This document shows, in pieces, positions 21,068 through 32,018 of a stretch of 64,000 nucleotides of DNA. Source of the DNA: Heloderma charlesbogerti (taxonomy: Eukaryota; Chordata; Lepidosauria; Squamata; Helodermatidae); the NCBI GenBank assembly GCA_026122225.1, contig JANEZZ010002356.1, positions 310,001-374,000 of the forward strand. The letters are read 5' to 3'. The translations under genes were made by a program, and so were the position numbers. Each line of letters begins with the position of its first letter. Within the stretch, counting starts at the first letter, position 1. The notes below the pieces were generated by a model, which made no database searches, was not told the origin of the DNA, and was given only the letters and a program-made list of their open reading frames with translations.

Positions 21068-22451
21068 TCATGTCCGACTCTTCGTGACCCCATGGACCAT
21101 AGCACGCCAGGCCTTCCTGTCCCGCACTCTCTCCTGGAGCATGCTCAAGTTCATATTCATTGCATTGGTGATGCTATCTAGCCATGTCATCCTCTGCCAT
21201 CCCCTTCTCCTTATGCCTTCAGTCTTTCCCAGCATCAGGGTCTTTTCCAGAGAGTTTTCTCTTCGCATTAGGTGGCCAAAATATTTGAGCTTCAGCTTCA
21301 GTATCTGTCCTTCAAATGAGCACTCAGGGTTGATTTCCTTTAGGATTGACTGATCTGACCTCCTTGCAGTCCAGGGGACTCGTAAGAGTCTTCTCCAGCA
21401 CCACAGTTCGAAAGCATCAATTCTTCGGCGCTCAGCCTTCCTTATAGACCAGCTCTCACAGCCATACATTAATAGTGGGAAAACCATAGCTTTGATTAGA
21501 CAGACCTTTGTCGGCAAGGTGATGTCTCTGCTTCTTACTATGCTGTCTTGGTTTGCCATAGCTTTCCTCCCAAGGAGTAAGTGTCTTTTAATTTCATGGC
21601 TACAGTCACCGTCTGGGGTGATCTTGGAGCCCAAGAAAGTAAAATCTGTCACTGCTTCCATTTCTTCCCCTTCTATATGCATGCCAGGAAGTGATGGGGC
21701 CAGATGCCATGATCTTAGTTTTTTTAATGTTGAGTTTCAAACCAGCTTTGGCACTCTCCTCTTTCACCCTCAACAAGAGGCTCTTGAGATCCTCTTTGCT
21801 TTCTGCCATTAGGGTGGTATCGTCTGCATATCGGAGGTTGTTGATAATTCTCCCAGCAATCTTAATTCCGACCTCTGATTCATCCAACCCGGCATTTCTC
21901 ATGATGTACTCTGCATATAAGTTAAATAAGCAGGGTGACAATATGCAGCCTTGTCGTACTCCTTTCCCAATTTTGAACCAATCGGTTGTTCCATGTCCAG
22001 TTCTTACTGTTGCTTCTTGACCCTCGTACAGGTTTCTCAGGAGACAGGTAAGGTGGTCTGGTACTCCCATCACTTTAAGAATTTGCCACAGTTTGTTGTG
22101 ATCCACACAATCAAAGGCTTTAGCGTAGTCAATGAAGCAGAAATAGACGTTTTTCTGGAATTCTCTTGCTTTCTCCATGATGCAGCGAATGTTGGCGATT
22201 TGATCTCTAGCTCCTCTGCCTCTTCGAAACCCAGCTTGTACTTCCGGTAGTTCTCGGTTCGCATACTGCTGAAGCCTAGCTTGTAGGATTTGGAGCATCA
22301 CCTTGCTGGCATGTGAAATGAGCGCAATTGTGCGGTAGTTTGAACACTCTTTGGCATTGCCCTTCTTTGGAATTGGAATGTAAACTGACCTTTTCCAGTC
22401 TTGCGGCCATTGTCGAGTGTTCCAAATTTGGTGGCATATTGAATGCAGCAC
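21068..22451 (-). pseudogene. BovB reverse transcriptase remnant, copy 2
   Basis: An open minus-strand run of 281 codons from 22451 to 21606. It holds FIDYAKAFDCVDHNKLW, KGVRQGCILSPCLFNLY and RYADDTTLMAE, so all main RT catalytic aspartates are present. It overlaps a second frame, 21682-21068, carrying the C-terminal region (GCESWSIRKAERRRID, FGHLMRRENSLEKTL). A frameshift near 21610-21680 separates them. The N-terminal joint to the endonuclease is lost to a deletion, so the whole ORF is not functional. Confidence 0.9.
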
Positions 22452-22679
22452 TTTAACAGCATCATCTTTTAGGATTTTAAATAGCTCAGCTGGAATACTG
22501 TCATCTCTGCTAGCTTTGTTGTTACTAATGCTTCCTAAGGCCCACTTGACTTCACTCTCGAGGATGTCCGGCTCAAGTTCAGTGACCGCACTATCATGGC
22601 TATCAGGGACATTCAGATCTTTCCTGTATAGTTCTTCTGTGTATTCTTTCCACCTCTGCTATTCTCTGGAACTCTGCAT

Positions 22680-24023
22680 TCAGTTGGATATATATCCTCC
22701 CCTTTCTCCCTTGCTTTTCGCTTCCCTTCTTTCCTCAGCTACTTGTAAAGCCTCATCAGACAGCCACTTGGCTTTCTTGCATTTCTTTTTCTTTGGGATG
22801 AATTTCGTTCCTGCCTCCTGAACAATGTTACGGACCTCCGTCCATAGTTCCTCAGGCACTCTGTCTATCAGGTCTAATCCCTGAAATCTATTCCTCACCT
22901 CCACTGTATATTCATAAGGGATATGATTTAGGTCATACCTGAATGGTTTAGTGGTTTTCCCTACGTTCTTCAATTTAAGCTGAAATTTTGCAAGAAGCAG
23001 CTCATGATCTGAGCCACAGCCAGCTCCAGGTCTTGTTTTTACTGACTGTATGGAGCTTCTCCATCATTGGCTGCAAAGTACATAATCAATCTGATTTCGA
23101 TATTGACCATGTGGTGATGTCCATGTGTAGAGTCGTCTCTTGTGCTGTTGGAAAAGAGTGTTTGCTATGATCAGCATGTTCTCTTGGCAAAATTCTATTA
23201 GCTTTTGTCCTGCTTCATTTTGTACACCAAGGCCATGCTTGCGTGTTATCCCGGTGATTTCTTGACTTCCTACTTTAGCATTCCAATCCCCTATGATGAA
23301 GAGGACATCTTTTTTTGGTGTTAGTTCTAGAAGGTGTTGTAGGTCTTCATAGAACTGATCAACCTCAGCTTCTTCGGCATCAGTGGTTGGGGCATAGACT
23401 TGAATTACTGTGATGTTGAATGGTTTGCCTTGGATTCATACTGAGATCATTCTATCATTTTTAAGATTGTACCCCAGTACTGCTTTTCCCACCCTTTTGT
23501 TGACTATGAGTGCTACTCCATTTCTTCTAAGGGATTCTTGCCCACAATAGTAGATATGATGGTCACCTGAATTAAATTCGCCCATGCCTGTCCATTTTAG
23601 TTCGCTGATTCCCAAGATGTCAATGTTCAATCTTGCCATCTCATGTTTGACCACCTCCAGCTTACCTTGATTCATTGATCTGACATTCCAGGTTCCTAAA
23701 CAATATTGTTCTTTACAGCATCGGATTTTCTTTTCACCACCAGACACATCCACAGCTGAGTGTCCTTTTGGCTTTGGCCCAGCCGCTTCACTCTTTCTGG
23801 CGCTACTTGGAAATTCCCTCTGCTCTTCCCCAGTAGTATATTGGACACCTTCCGACCTGAGGGGCTCATCTTCCGGCGTCATCTCTTTTAGCCTTGTGAT
23901 ATGTTCCATGGGGTTTTCTTGGCAAGAATACGGGAGTGGGTTGCCATTTCCTTCTCCAGTGGACCACATTTTGTCAGAACTCTCTGCCATGACCTGTCTG
24001 TCTTGGGTGGCCCTGCACGGCAT
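22680..24023 (-). pseudogene. BovB endonuclease and linker remnant, copy 2
   Basis: 24023-23436 encodes the N-terminus through KAVLGYNLKNDRMISV, including ISELKWTGMGEFNSGDH. A stop follows at about 23434. 22973-22680 encodes the linker with RYDLNHIPYEYTVEV and RVPEELWTEV. The intervening endonuclease segment (about 23430-22980) holds the GDWNAKVG-equivalent text but is broken. A pseudogene. Confidence 0.88.
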
Positions 24024-24089
24024 AACTTATGGCTTCACTGAGTTACGCAAGCCCCTTTGCCACAACAAGGCAGTGATCCATGAAGGGGA

Positions 24090-25080
24090 TGCAGTGTGCT
24101 ACCACTGTAAAAAGGCACATTCCATGTTGGGGATCTTTACTGACCTTTGTCAATAGCCCCACCCAAAACAGGGGCAGTTAAAGCATTGGTCTGTAGCCAC
24201 CTGCCATCTTCATTTCCTAAGGACATTTCTTGTTACTACATTATGTGGTTCTTTCAGGTCAGGTCTTGAGACACCTTCAGAGTAAACCCAATAAGCTTTT
24301 ATTACATTTCCCTGCCCACTATATGGCTAGAAGAGATTTTCAGTTCCTCAAGTGCTATTGTTAAGTCAAACAAACAAAAATTAAACAACTACTAGTTTTT
24401 GTACATGCTCCATGGATATTAAGACACAATGAGAATCCCACAGTAATTTCTTATTAGCAAGGAAGAAAATCAAGTGCATAGGAGTGTTATCATGCTGCCT
24501 TAGCCTGTGTTGCACCACTAGCTGAACGTAACTAGGAACATACTGCTGAGTATTATCCTTAATAAATAATTATAACAGATGATAACAAAATTGAATGTGT
24601 GCAATTTCAGATAATTCACGTTTATTTGAAGTGCCAGACAGGTTCACAAATTGAAGAACAAGAGGCTGATTACTCATCCGGTCTGGTGCTTTTGAACAGA
24701 AATGAAGACAGTGCAGTTTCAGTATCTTTAAGCTCAAGGAATTAATATACTGAGAAAAATAATTGATGTATCAGTGATGTATCAGTTTTAATTTAGACGA
24801 CAGTTTGCAGCATAAAAAGAAAACCTCAGAGGTGCACCGGATGAATACAGGCACCAAGAATCACAGATGTGCACCTCATAAGAATAGACATGTTGTTCTG
24901 TATTTTGATAATTAATGGAGCATTTTAAACTTGTTAATGTGACTTGTAACTAGGAATGAAGAATAATTTGTTTGGTTTGTATTTTAATGCAAATCTACCT
25001 AATGTTGCATTTTTGAAACAAATGCAAATTGAGTTATCTCTCAAAATATTCACTTCCCAGAATATTGTAATTGATTTCTC
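24090..25080. other. No recognised feature
   Basis: AT-rich sequence without recognised coding or repeat structure. Confidence 0.45.
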
Positions 25081-25114
25081 CAATCAAAAGTGTATACATA
25101 CACACCTGCATGTG

Positions 25115-25115
<1 letters not shown>

Positions 25116-25152
<37 letters not shown>
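25116..25152 (+). repeat. (CA)n microsatellite
   Basis: An uninterrupted CA dinucleotide run of about 17 units. Confidence 0.95.
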
Positions 25153-25154
<2 letters not shown>

Positions 25155-25159
25155 GAAAG

Positions 25160-25300
25160 TAAACATAAAAATTGATATATTAGTAAAAATAATGTTCAAA
25201 AATGAATTATGTTAGGAAAATTGCTTGCAAAAACATGTTTACTAGGTAGAATTGTGTGCAAAAATCCATATATTAGGAAAAGTGCACTCAAAAATGCATA
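25160..25300 (+). repeat. Degenerate ~32-bp minisatellite
   Basis: Units of the form TATTAGGAAAATTGC...AAAAATGCATA recur about four times with substitutions. Confidence 0.6.
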
Positions 25301-25716
25301 CAAATCTTCATGAGAACTTTTAAAAAGAACTTTGGGATGAACCAGACTTAAGGCTGGAAAAATAAGAAACAGAGAGCAACAAAAAAAATGTGTGGCTTTC
25401 ATTCAAAACAGCTGGCGTGCATGTGTTTTCTGTTCCTGTGAGGGCATAATCTTAGAAATATGCAGAATCAGTCTGTTAATTACAAAACATTTTTGCCATA
25501 AAGAAGCATAGCTAATCTGTTTACTTTCCAGCAGAATGTGTGGTTTTCCCTGTGGTAACAATAGAAGGGGTGATATTGTTAAAGACACATACATGTCTTT
25601 GAACAAGCCCCATGTGAGTTAGTGTGACTTCATCAAGTAGATTCAGGAAATATAACAATGCAATTAAGTAAACAATCCCTATGCCCGCTAGTCAGCAGCT
25701 AGATGGCCATAGGGTA

Positions 25717-26016
25717 GGTCAGTTCCCGGGAACCGACCTCGCAGCCCGTGCTTCACCCCCATCACCCCTTCCCATGCTGTCTCATGGGCAGCACGGAACA
25801 GCTCTGTGGTCTGCATTCGGAAGATGAACGTGGAGTGGTGAAAATGGGGCATGTTGGGGTGGGGAAGTCAGAAATCTTGTACGACACATCCAATGTGTCA
25901 TCCAGCTGCCGATTCCCATGCTCCGACTTCCTGTGGAAATCAGCTGTCTAGCCACAAATGCAGGGCGGTTGAAGCGTGGAGGGGATGATCCCCTCTACGC
26001 TTCTCCTGCCCTGCAT
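25717..26016. repeat. Paired short palindromes, possible MITE
   Basis: GGTCAGTTCCCGGGAACCGACC-type palindrome at 25717-25738. A second foldback at 25959-26016 has arms TGCAGGGCGG-like and CCTGCCCTGCA and core GGGGATGATCCCC. The second hairpin resembles one end of a DNA transposon; no paired terminus found. Confidence 0.45.
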
Positions 26017-26019
26017 TGG

Positions 26020-26600
26020 ATAGGTGGTCACCTATGAGTTCAGAGGCAGATGCCTATCCCGGTAGGATTGCTCCCTCCATGTTCTTTGTGCAAATGTCAT
26101 GGCTTCTGTCTCTTCATCAGAATCTGAGAGGGACAAACTAGACTTGACTGTAAGACCCATTGTTGTTGAATCATGTTTCCCCCATTTATGCCTAGCATGG
26201 GAGTGCAATTCTGATTTTAACATCAAAAGGGCCACATAGGTGAGGGACATTGAACTTCTTCCCTCCTCCACTTTACTTCCCCACAATTAGTCAGCCAGTT
26301 TCACTATTGCAAGCGAGCCAGGGTGGGAAAAAAAGAAAAATCCCTATTTGCAATATAAATGTCACATATTACAATATGATCTTTCAAACTAATATTCTGC
26401 AGATTACAGTGAGTCCTAAGATTATAGATGCAGCCGTGTTTATATTCTCTTGGATATCAGAGAAATTCAACTTCCTGTTCCAGTTCACTACAGATTAATT
26501 AAATAAGCAATGGTTCACCTCACGCTTTCTGAAAAGCCTGAGGGAACTGATTCGCGGTTATTATCCCCAGCCTCCTTCCATATCAGAAGACAACAAAAGG
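26020..26600. other. No recognised feature
   Basis: No recognisable gene or repeat. Overlapping frames lie on both strands at 26032-26498 without family resemblance. Confidence 0.4.
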
Positions 26601-26606
26601 GAATTG

Positions 26607-26770
26607 TGCCAGTCTGGTGTAGTGGTTAGGGTGTCAAACTAGGACTGGGAAGACACAGGTTGAAGTCCCCACTCAGCCCTGAAGCTCACTTGGTGACCTT
26701 AGGCCAGTCACTATCTCTCAGCCTAACGCACCTCGCAGGATTGCTGTGAGGACAAAAATGGGGGGGGGGG
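26607..26770 (+). mobile_element. Sauria-type tRNA SINE
   Basis: Starts GCCAGTCTGGTGTAGTGG, with a box A-like TGTAGTGGTTAGGG and a box B-like GGTTGAAGTCC. It continues GTGACCTTAGGCCAGTCAC and CTCAGCCTAACGCACCTC. This is the layout I know for the Sauria SINE of squamates. The 3' part is lost after a G-run at 26760. Confidence 0.82.
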
Positions 26771-26998
26771 AGATGACAAATGCAAGGTGGCAAGCCTCAA
26801 CCCTGCCTAGGAGTTGTGCCCTCTGACCTGGAAGCTTTTTGCACTAATTGGGGGTGTGTGGGGGAGGTGACTGTGGGAAAGATGCCCATCACATTAGCAG
26901 AGGACTTTCCTCATCACTATTTCACAAGTTCCATGCACTCCCTGCTTCATTCATAAAAAAAATAGGTTTTGAGGTAAGGTGTCCACTTACTTATCACC

Positions 26999-27029
26999 AA
27001 AAAGAAAGAAAGAAAGGAAGAAAGAAAGA
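26999..27029 (+). repeat. (AAAG)n-like microsatellite
   Basis: Imperfect AAAG/AAGG repeat. Confidence 0.9.
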
Positions 27030-27220
27030 GGACATAGATTTACATAAAACATACATGGGCTAATTTATACATATAGATTACTATTGTTTAAGTAGAAGCA
27101 TACTACATCCCACCACAGTGAAGAAGACGGTGACCATCAAGTAGATGGTTTCCCTCTGACATCCCTTCAAATAGAGGACTGCCCTCGGTAAAGTAGGATG
27201 CATGGCCACCTTATTTTAAG
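27030..27220 (-). mobile_element. Family X, copy 2 (reverse)
   Basis: The reverse complement matches the words AGGTGGCCATGCATCCTAC, GGGCAGTCCTCTATTTGAAG and GGATGTCAGAGG found in the plus copies at 19604 and 62720. Confidence 0.55.
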
Positions 27221-27628
27221 ATTCAAAGCCTTGGCGAACCCTACCAGGGAAGTAATGAAGTCAATAAAACACGCATCTCTTAAAACTGTGCCTGTATAGA
27301 AACAAACCATTTAGGTTCCTTGGGAATTCTTTTCCAAATTCCTCCCCAAAGTATGCTTCGTAGGGTGATCAGATACAAAAAAGGGCTCTAAAATACATAT
27401 ATATAATACAATATAGATTAATAAACAATTTAAACATACTACAAAGGCAAAAGTAGAAACAAGGCAGTGTCATAGTCCCTTACAGGTCAGTGAAAGCCTA
27501 AGTAAAAAAAAAAGACGTTTTCAAGAGGCATTTGAAGCTTGCTACAGTTTCTTCCTCTCAAACCACAGGTAGGAGAGTGTTCCAGCAGGTGGCCGCCACT
27601 ACAGAAAAAGTTCTCCTTCTGCAGAGGA

Positions 27629-27955
27629 GGGGCCTTGGCTCAGTGGTAGAGCACATGGTTTGCATACAGAAGGGCTGAATCTACACATAGCCATTATCAT
27701 GCCATTATCATAACTACTGGGGCCCATTGGTGTCATGTGTACCAATAGTTATGATAATGGTACGATAATGGTATAACTGCTATGTGTAGATTCAGCCAAG
27801 GTCCCTGGTTCAATTCCTGGCATCTCCAGGTAGTGCTGGAAAAACTCCTGCCTGAAACCCTGGAGGGATGCTGCCAGTCAGTGTTGACAATATTGGGCTA
27901 GATTGACCTATGGCCTGACTCGGTATAAGACAGCTTCTTATGTTCCTAGGAAAAG
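27629..27955 (+). mobile_element. tRNA-derived SINE with a MITE inside
   Basis: Box A-like GGCTCAGTGGTAGAGCA and box B-like GGTTCAATTCC are separated by a 125-bp MITE plus its AAG duplication. The body continues through CCTGAAACCCTGGAGGG. The tail is GGGCTAGATTGACCTATGG then CAGCTTCTTATGTTCC. Same family as 3936 and 54385. Confidence 0.85.
27673..27797. mobile_element. Foldback MITE with AAG duplications
   Basis: Termini GGCTGAATCTACACATAG and CTATGTGTAGATTCAGCC are a perfect 18-bp inverted repeat. Inner arms TTATCATAACTA and TAGTTATGATAA also pair. AAG flanks both sides (27670-27672 and 27798-27800). A 3-bp duplication is compatible with a PIF/Harbinger-type element, although the usual TWA target is not seen. 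Confidence 0.82.
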
Positions 27956-28076
27956 GCCTGTTTATATGCTATCACCTGGCAATGTTCTGTTGGAACCACC
28001 AATAAGGCCTCCTCTGAAGATCTCAGTGGTCAACTGGGTGGATATAGGAAAAGGTGGTCAGGTCCTGAGTTAATAG

Positions 28077-28153
28077 TTGTGTAGAAGAAGGAATTGCAGC
28101 AGGTAGTATCTTGCATGATGAACTACAGCTCTGAAATCCCCTCTTCTACACAA
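28077..28153. repeat. 77-bp foldback
   Basis: Arms TTGTGTAGAAGAAGGAATT-like and its complement AAATCCCCTCTTCTACACAA enclose a short spacer. Likely a small MITE. Confidence 0.6.
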
Positions 28154-28159
28154 TTATTA

Positions 28160-28745
28160 AAGGTGCAGGAACCCTCTACCCTTTTTCATTTGGCCACCTT
28201 AGTGATTAGTGTGACCTATACTGTTTATCCATTTGGGTTAATGCTGGTCTGTCAATACCCAGATGACTTGACATGTTCCTCAGAACCTGTAGAAGGAGAA
28301 CCTTTGCAGAAGGAGACCCATTGTCAGATGTAAGGAAGTAAATAAGGAATGTCATGGATAAGGCACAAAGAATACTTCATTGTTAAAGTTAAAGCTTCTA
28401 AACTGGGATGACTGTGTTATCAGACTATTGGCAGATGCTTGTCTTTACCTCTCGCTGATTTAGGTTCATGGAATGAATTTAGTAAGACTGTGCAATTCCA
28501 TGGCATTTCTTTAATCTCATCCACTGACTCACTTTCAAGGCATTTTGGGACAAATACCAGAAAAAAGGAGAGATTTTACAAAACAAAACAAAAACAGGTA
28601 ATTTTATTATTTGCCATAGGGTCAATTCTCATCTTATGTTTTCCATACATGAGGATTTATAGTCCTGCGTTAAAAAAATCATTAATATAAGCATGGCTGC
28701 ATCAGTGCACATTTTTAGTTTAATAATTGGGCTCGGTCCAACATC
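28160..28745. other. No recognised feature
   Basis: No recognisable gene or repeat. Confidence 0.4.
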
Positions 28746-28748
28746 ACA

Positions 28749-29115
28749 TAGCATGTCAGAGAAATCTGCAGTGTATTCAAACGAGTGGATTTCTATGAAT
28801 CTGACTGGCGGATTCCAGCATTAACTGGCTTTTTCCAAGTCACGTGGATTCTGCGGACTTGAAGACCATTTTTTTAAACTTGGGGGGTGGGATTTGTGCA
28901 AATTTGCAGTAGTGCTAATGCACATTTGCTAATGCACATTTGCACTCATTTGCTAATGCACATTTTCACTAATGCTCACTTGCATAAGTGGAATGAAATT
29001 CTCATACATCCCTATAAAAATCCAATTCCATCAATGAGTGGATGATGGAATGAAAGTTGCCTGACAATCCACAAAACACAGATGGAATGAACTTAACCAA
29101 ATCCATACATCCCTA
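28749..29115 (+). mobile_element. hAT-like type B element
   Basis: Begins TAGCATGTCAGAGAAATC (mutated TAGGGATG) and ends AAATCCATACATCCCTA. The middle contains alternating TTTGCACTAATGCACAT-type words. The flanking 8-mers ACATCACA and TGTGAGAA do not match. Same family as 36488-36826. Confidence 0.75.
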
Positions 29116-29119
29116 TGTG

Positions 29120-30785
29120 AGAAAATTCTGCTCGCATGACAGGACTTCCTCTTGCTCTCCTCCCCTCTCCAGGTCCCACATGTCCCCTGAATCTGCTCCA
29201 GAGGATCCCTCCAATTTGAGGAGTTCATGGGGGGTATAGAGAGAAGGGGAATTCCATTCTGCCGGTGGTTTCCATTCTACTTGTGGATGGACATGACTGA
29301 ATAAACCCATTGTAAGGATATCTTATTTGTAAGGATTTTTTTTTTTAAATAGTGCCCCTGTCTAAATTGCCAGATTATTTTTAAAATAGTGCCCCTAACC
29401 CCTATTGCCCCATCTTTGACATACTACCGATCTGAACAGAAAGGTGTTATATACACAACTTAATATCCCTTATTGTATGAACATGTGTCCGAATCTACCC
29501 ATAAAATTTCAGGGTTATATAGGACCCTTCTCTCATTTTCTTTAACACAAGTCCTTTGAATCTTAACACAAATCCCTACATTGTAGTGAGTTAGAAATGA
29601 GATTCAGATCATTTTAGAAGTTGAGAAATGTTTCTTCCAAACTGACATGTCACTTTTCATTTTACGCTACATACGTCCCACCAACAGGGGGATGCTGCTT
29701 CAATGTATGTGAAAAAGCAAGGAGCCAAAAGCAACTGATGGCATCTTCAGAAGAAAGTTAAGCCTATTATCCTAATTACCCTTATCTAGTTAAATGAACA
29801 TCGTGACCAAATGCAGTCTGGTGTTTTACATTTCCAAACAAAAGCCACTAGCCGTAGGGGTCCAAGGGACTTCAGAGGCCTAGATCCATGTCTCACATAT
29901 GCTAATTCAGCAGAGCTTACTTCCTTATGGTGATGGAACAAAGCCGAGATTATGGCTCAGGACAATGTGCCAGAAACGTTCTGAGTACCATTTGGCTATC
30001 CGTTATTTACATTGCTTCTTATTTAAATATACTTCAGCCAGACATACAAGGTGACAAGGGATTCAGATTCACTGAAAGGATTAGTCATCGCATGTGGGTG
30101 TATAAACAGACAGGAATAAGAATGCTGATGAGCTCCGAAACTGAAGGGTTTCATAAGAGGCGAGGTATCCATGTTTATTTAAATAAGCAGCTTCCCTAAA
30201 AAGCTTTTGCACTCTCTGCAAAGAATGCAACAGCGCTGAGTGAATGGTGAGCAGATAGTTTTCAAAAGGTACCATTTATTGGGCTCTGTGGCAGGGTAGG
30301 GTAGCAAGCCTTCAATCATGCAGGTGCTGAGAATACAAAAGGGGGAAATGCTGGCTGTAAATGTCAGTAAGGAGCTATTATCTTCACACCAACTGGGAGA
30401 ACTGAACCTGGGCAGATAGGTATGCCAGAGCTCACACTTATTCAAGGCAAAAGGGCCCATGGGAGGTGGCCGGAATACCAGAATGTTATGAAACCAAGAC
30501 AGGACGCCAGAGGCAAAACTTGAGAGACAGACAGAGCTATCTGGCTTGCTGTAGCCAGAGTCTCTGTTTTTGTCTCTTTGATGTCCAGCAGAGTGATCAT
30601 TTTCGGTTGTCAGCCTCCACTTTTGAAAGTGTTGAGCAAATTCCCTTTCAGGATGGATTAGACTCGCTTAGTTAGTCAGAAAGAAGGGTTTCACCACAAG
30701 TGGCAGGATGGGGATTCCAGTATCAATTTGGCCTTCCAAATTTAAGCCTGGGTTTGGTTACATACAATGGCCAATAGTGACCACG
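29120..30785. other. No recognised feature
   Basis: No domain, hairpin or repeat recognised over about 1.6 kb. Open frames at 29927-30199 and 30179-30460 lie on opposite strands and match nothing I know. Confidence 0.4.
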
Positions 30786-30885
30786 CTTAGTAGAATCATA
30801 GAACCATAGAATCATAGAATAGTGGGGTTTGAAGGGGCCTACAAGACCATTGAGGCCAACCCCCTGCAAAGTGCAGGAATTCAAG

Positions 30886-31233
30886 TCAGAGCATCCCCAA
30901 AAGATGGCTGCCCAGCCTCATCTTGAATGCCTCCAGTGTGGGAGAGCCCACCATCTCCCTAGGTAATTGGTTCCATTGTCGTATTGCTCTAACAGTCAGG
31001 AGGTTTTTCCTGATGTTCAGCCGGAATCTGGCTTCCTGGAACTGGAGCCCATGATTCCGTGTCCTGCACTCTGGGATGATCGAGAAGAGATCCTGGCCTT
31101 CCTCTCTGTGACAACCTTTCAAGTACTTGAAGAGCACTATCATATCTCTCCTCAGTCTTCTCTTGTCAAGGCTAAACATGCCCAGTTCTTTCAGTCTCTC
31201 TTCATAGGGCTTTGTTTCCAGTCCCCTGATCAT
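30886..31233 (-). pseudogene. CR1 ORF2 C-terminus
   Basis: Holds [32 protein letters not shown] and FRLNIRKNLLTVRAIRQW. These are the conserved CR1 C-terminal blocks, in a separate frame from the RT. Followed by the short 3' UTR and octamer tail. Confidence 0.92.
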
Positions 31234-31290
31234 CTTTGTTGCCCTCCTCTGAACCCTCTCCAGTTTGTCTGCATCCTTAAAGTGCAGTGC

Positions 31291-31821
31291 TCAGAACTGG
31301 ACACAGTACTCCAGATGAGGCCTAACCAGTGCTGAGTAGAGGGAAACTAGTACTTCCTGGGATTTGGAAGCTATGCTTCTATTAATGCAGCCCAAAATAG
31401 CATTTGCTTTTTTTGCAGCCACATCACATTGTTGGCTCATACTCAGCTTGTGATCGACAACAATTCCAAGATCCTTCTCTCTTGTAGTGTTGTTGAGCCA
31501 AGTATCCCCCATCTTGTAACTGTGCATTTGGTTTCTTTTTCCTAGGTGCAGAACTTGGCATTTATCCCTATTACATTTCATTCTGTTGTGTTCTGCCCGG
31601 TGTTCCAGTCTATCAAGATCATGTTGAATTTTGTTTCTGTCTTCCAAGTTATTAGCTATCTTGCCCAATTTTGTGTCATCTGCAAATTTGATCAGCATTC
31701 CCTGCACCTCCTCCTCCAAGTCATTAATAAAAATGTTGAAGAGCACTGGGCCCAGGACAGAGCCCTGCGGTACCCCGCTTGTTACCTCTCCCCAGTTTGA
31801 GAAGATCCCATTGATAAGCAC
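31291..31821 (-). pseudogene. CR1 RT catalytic segment
   Basis: Contains TSGVPQGSVLGPVLFNIF and LIKFADDTKLGKI, the CR1 form of the RT catalytic box, then LGIVVDHKLSMSQQCD and LYSALVRPHLEYCVQF. The bridge to the upstream frame (about 32018-31822) reads through SCQTNLISFLDQVTSL and a KTFDKVPH-like block but is frameshifted. Non-functional. Confidence 0.92.
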
Positions 31822-32018
31822 TCTTTGAGTCCAAGTCTGTAGCCAACTGTGGATCCACCTGATCGTTGTTGCATCTAGCCCACTATCAGGATATCATGGG
31901 GCACTTTGTCAAAAGTTTTGCTGCAGTCAAGGTATATTATGTCCACAGCATTACCACACTCCACAAGGGAGGTTACCTGATCCAAAAATGAGATCAGATT
32001 CGTCTGGCAGGATTTGTT

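Larger units (their letters stand above)
21042..24089 (-). mobile_element. RTE/BovB LINE, copy 2
   Basis: A minus-strand BovB aligned end to end with copy 1. The 3' end is GTTGTTGTTCAGTCGTTCAG at 21047 and the 5' end is near 24089. It retains the linker region (about 22405-22660) deleted in copy 1. It has lost a different stretch, with its junction near 22660-22670, that copy 1 keeps (about 15228-15410). No clear target duplication was found. RT and endonuclease blocks are recognisable but in several frames. Confidence 0.93.
27360..28070 (-). mobile_element. L2-like LINE 3' fragment interrupted by a SINE
   Basis: AT-rich 3' UTR text at 27390-27480. This is followed by the minus-strand C-terminal region (plus strand AGACGTTTTCAAGAGGCATTT and GTGTTCCAGCAGGTGGCC). 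After the SINE (27629-27955) the same type of coding text resumes (GGCCTCCTCTGAAGATCTCAG). Heavily mutated. Confidence 0.5.

Noticed and set aside
13846..24089. Ruminant DNA or contamination, suggested by BovB
   Set aside because: The window also holds Sauria SINEs, young L2, CR1 and Tc1-like elements, which fits a squamate and not a ruminant.
28749..29115. Target duplication for the type B copy at 28749
   Set aside because: The flanking 8-mers ACATCACA and TGTGAGAA do not match, so no duplication is claimed. The same holds for 53551.
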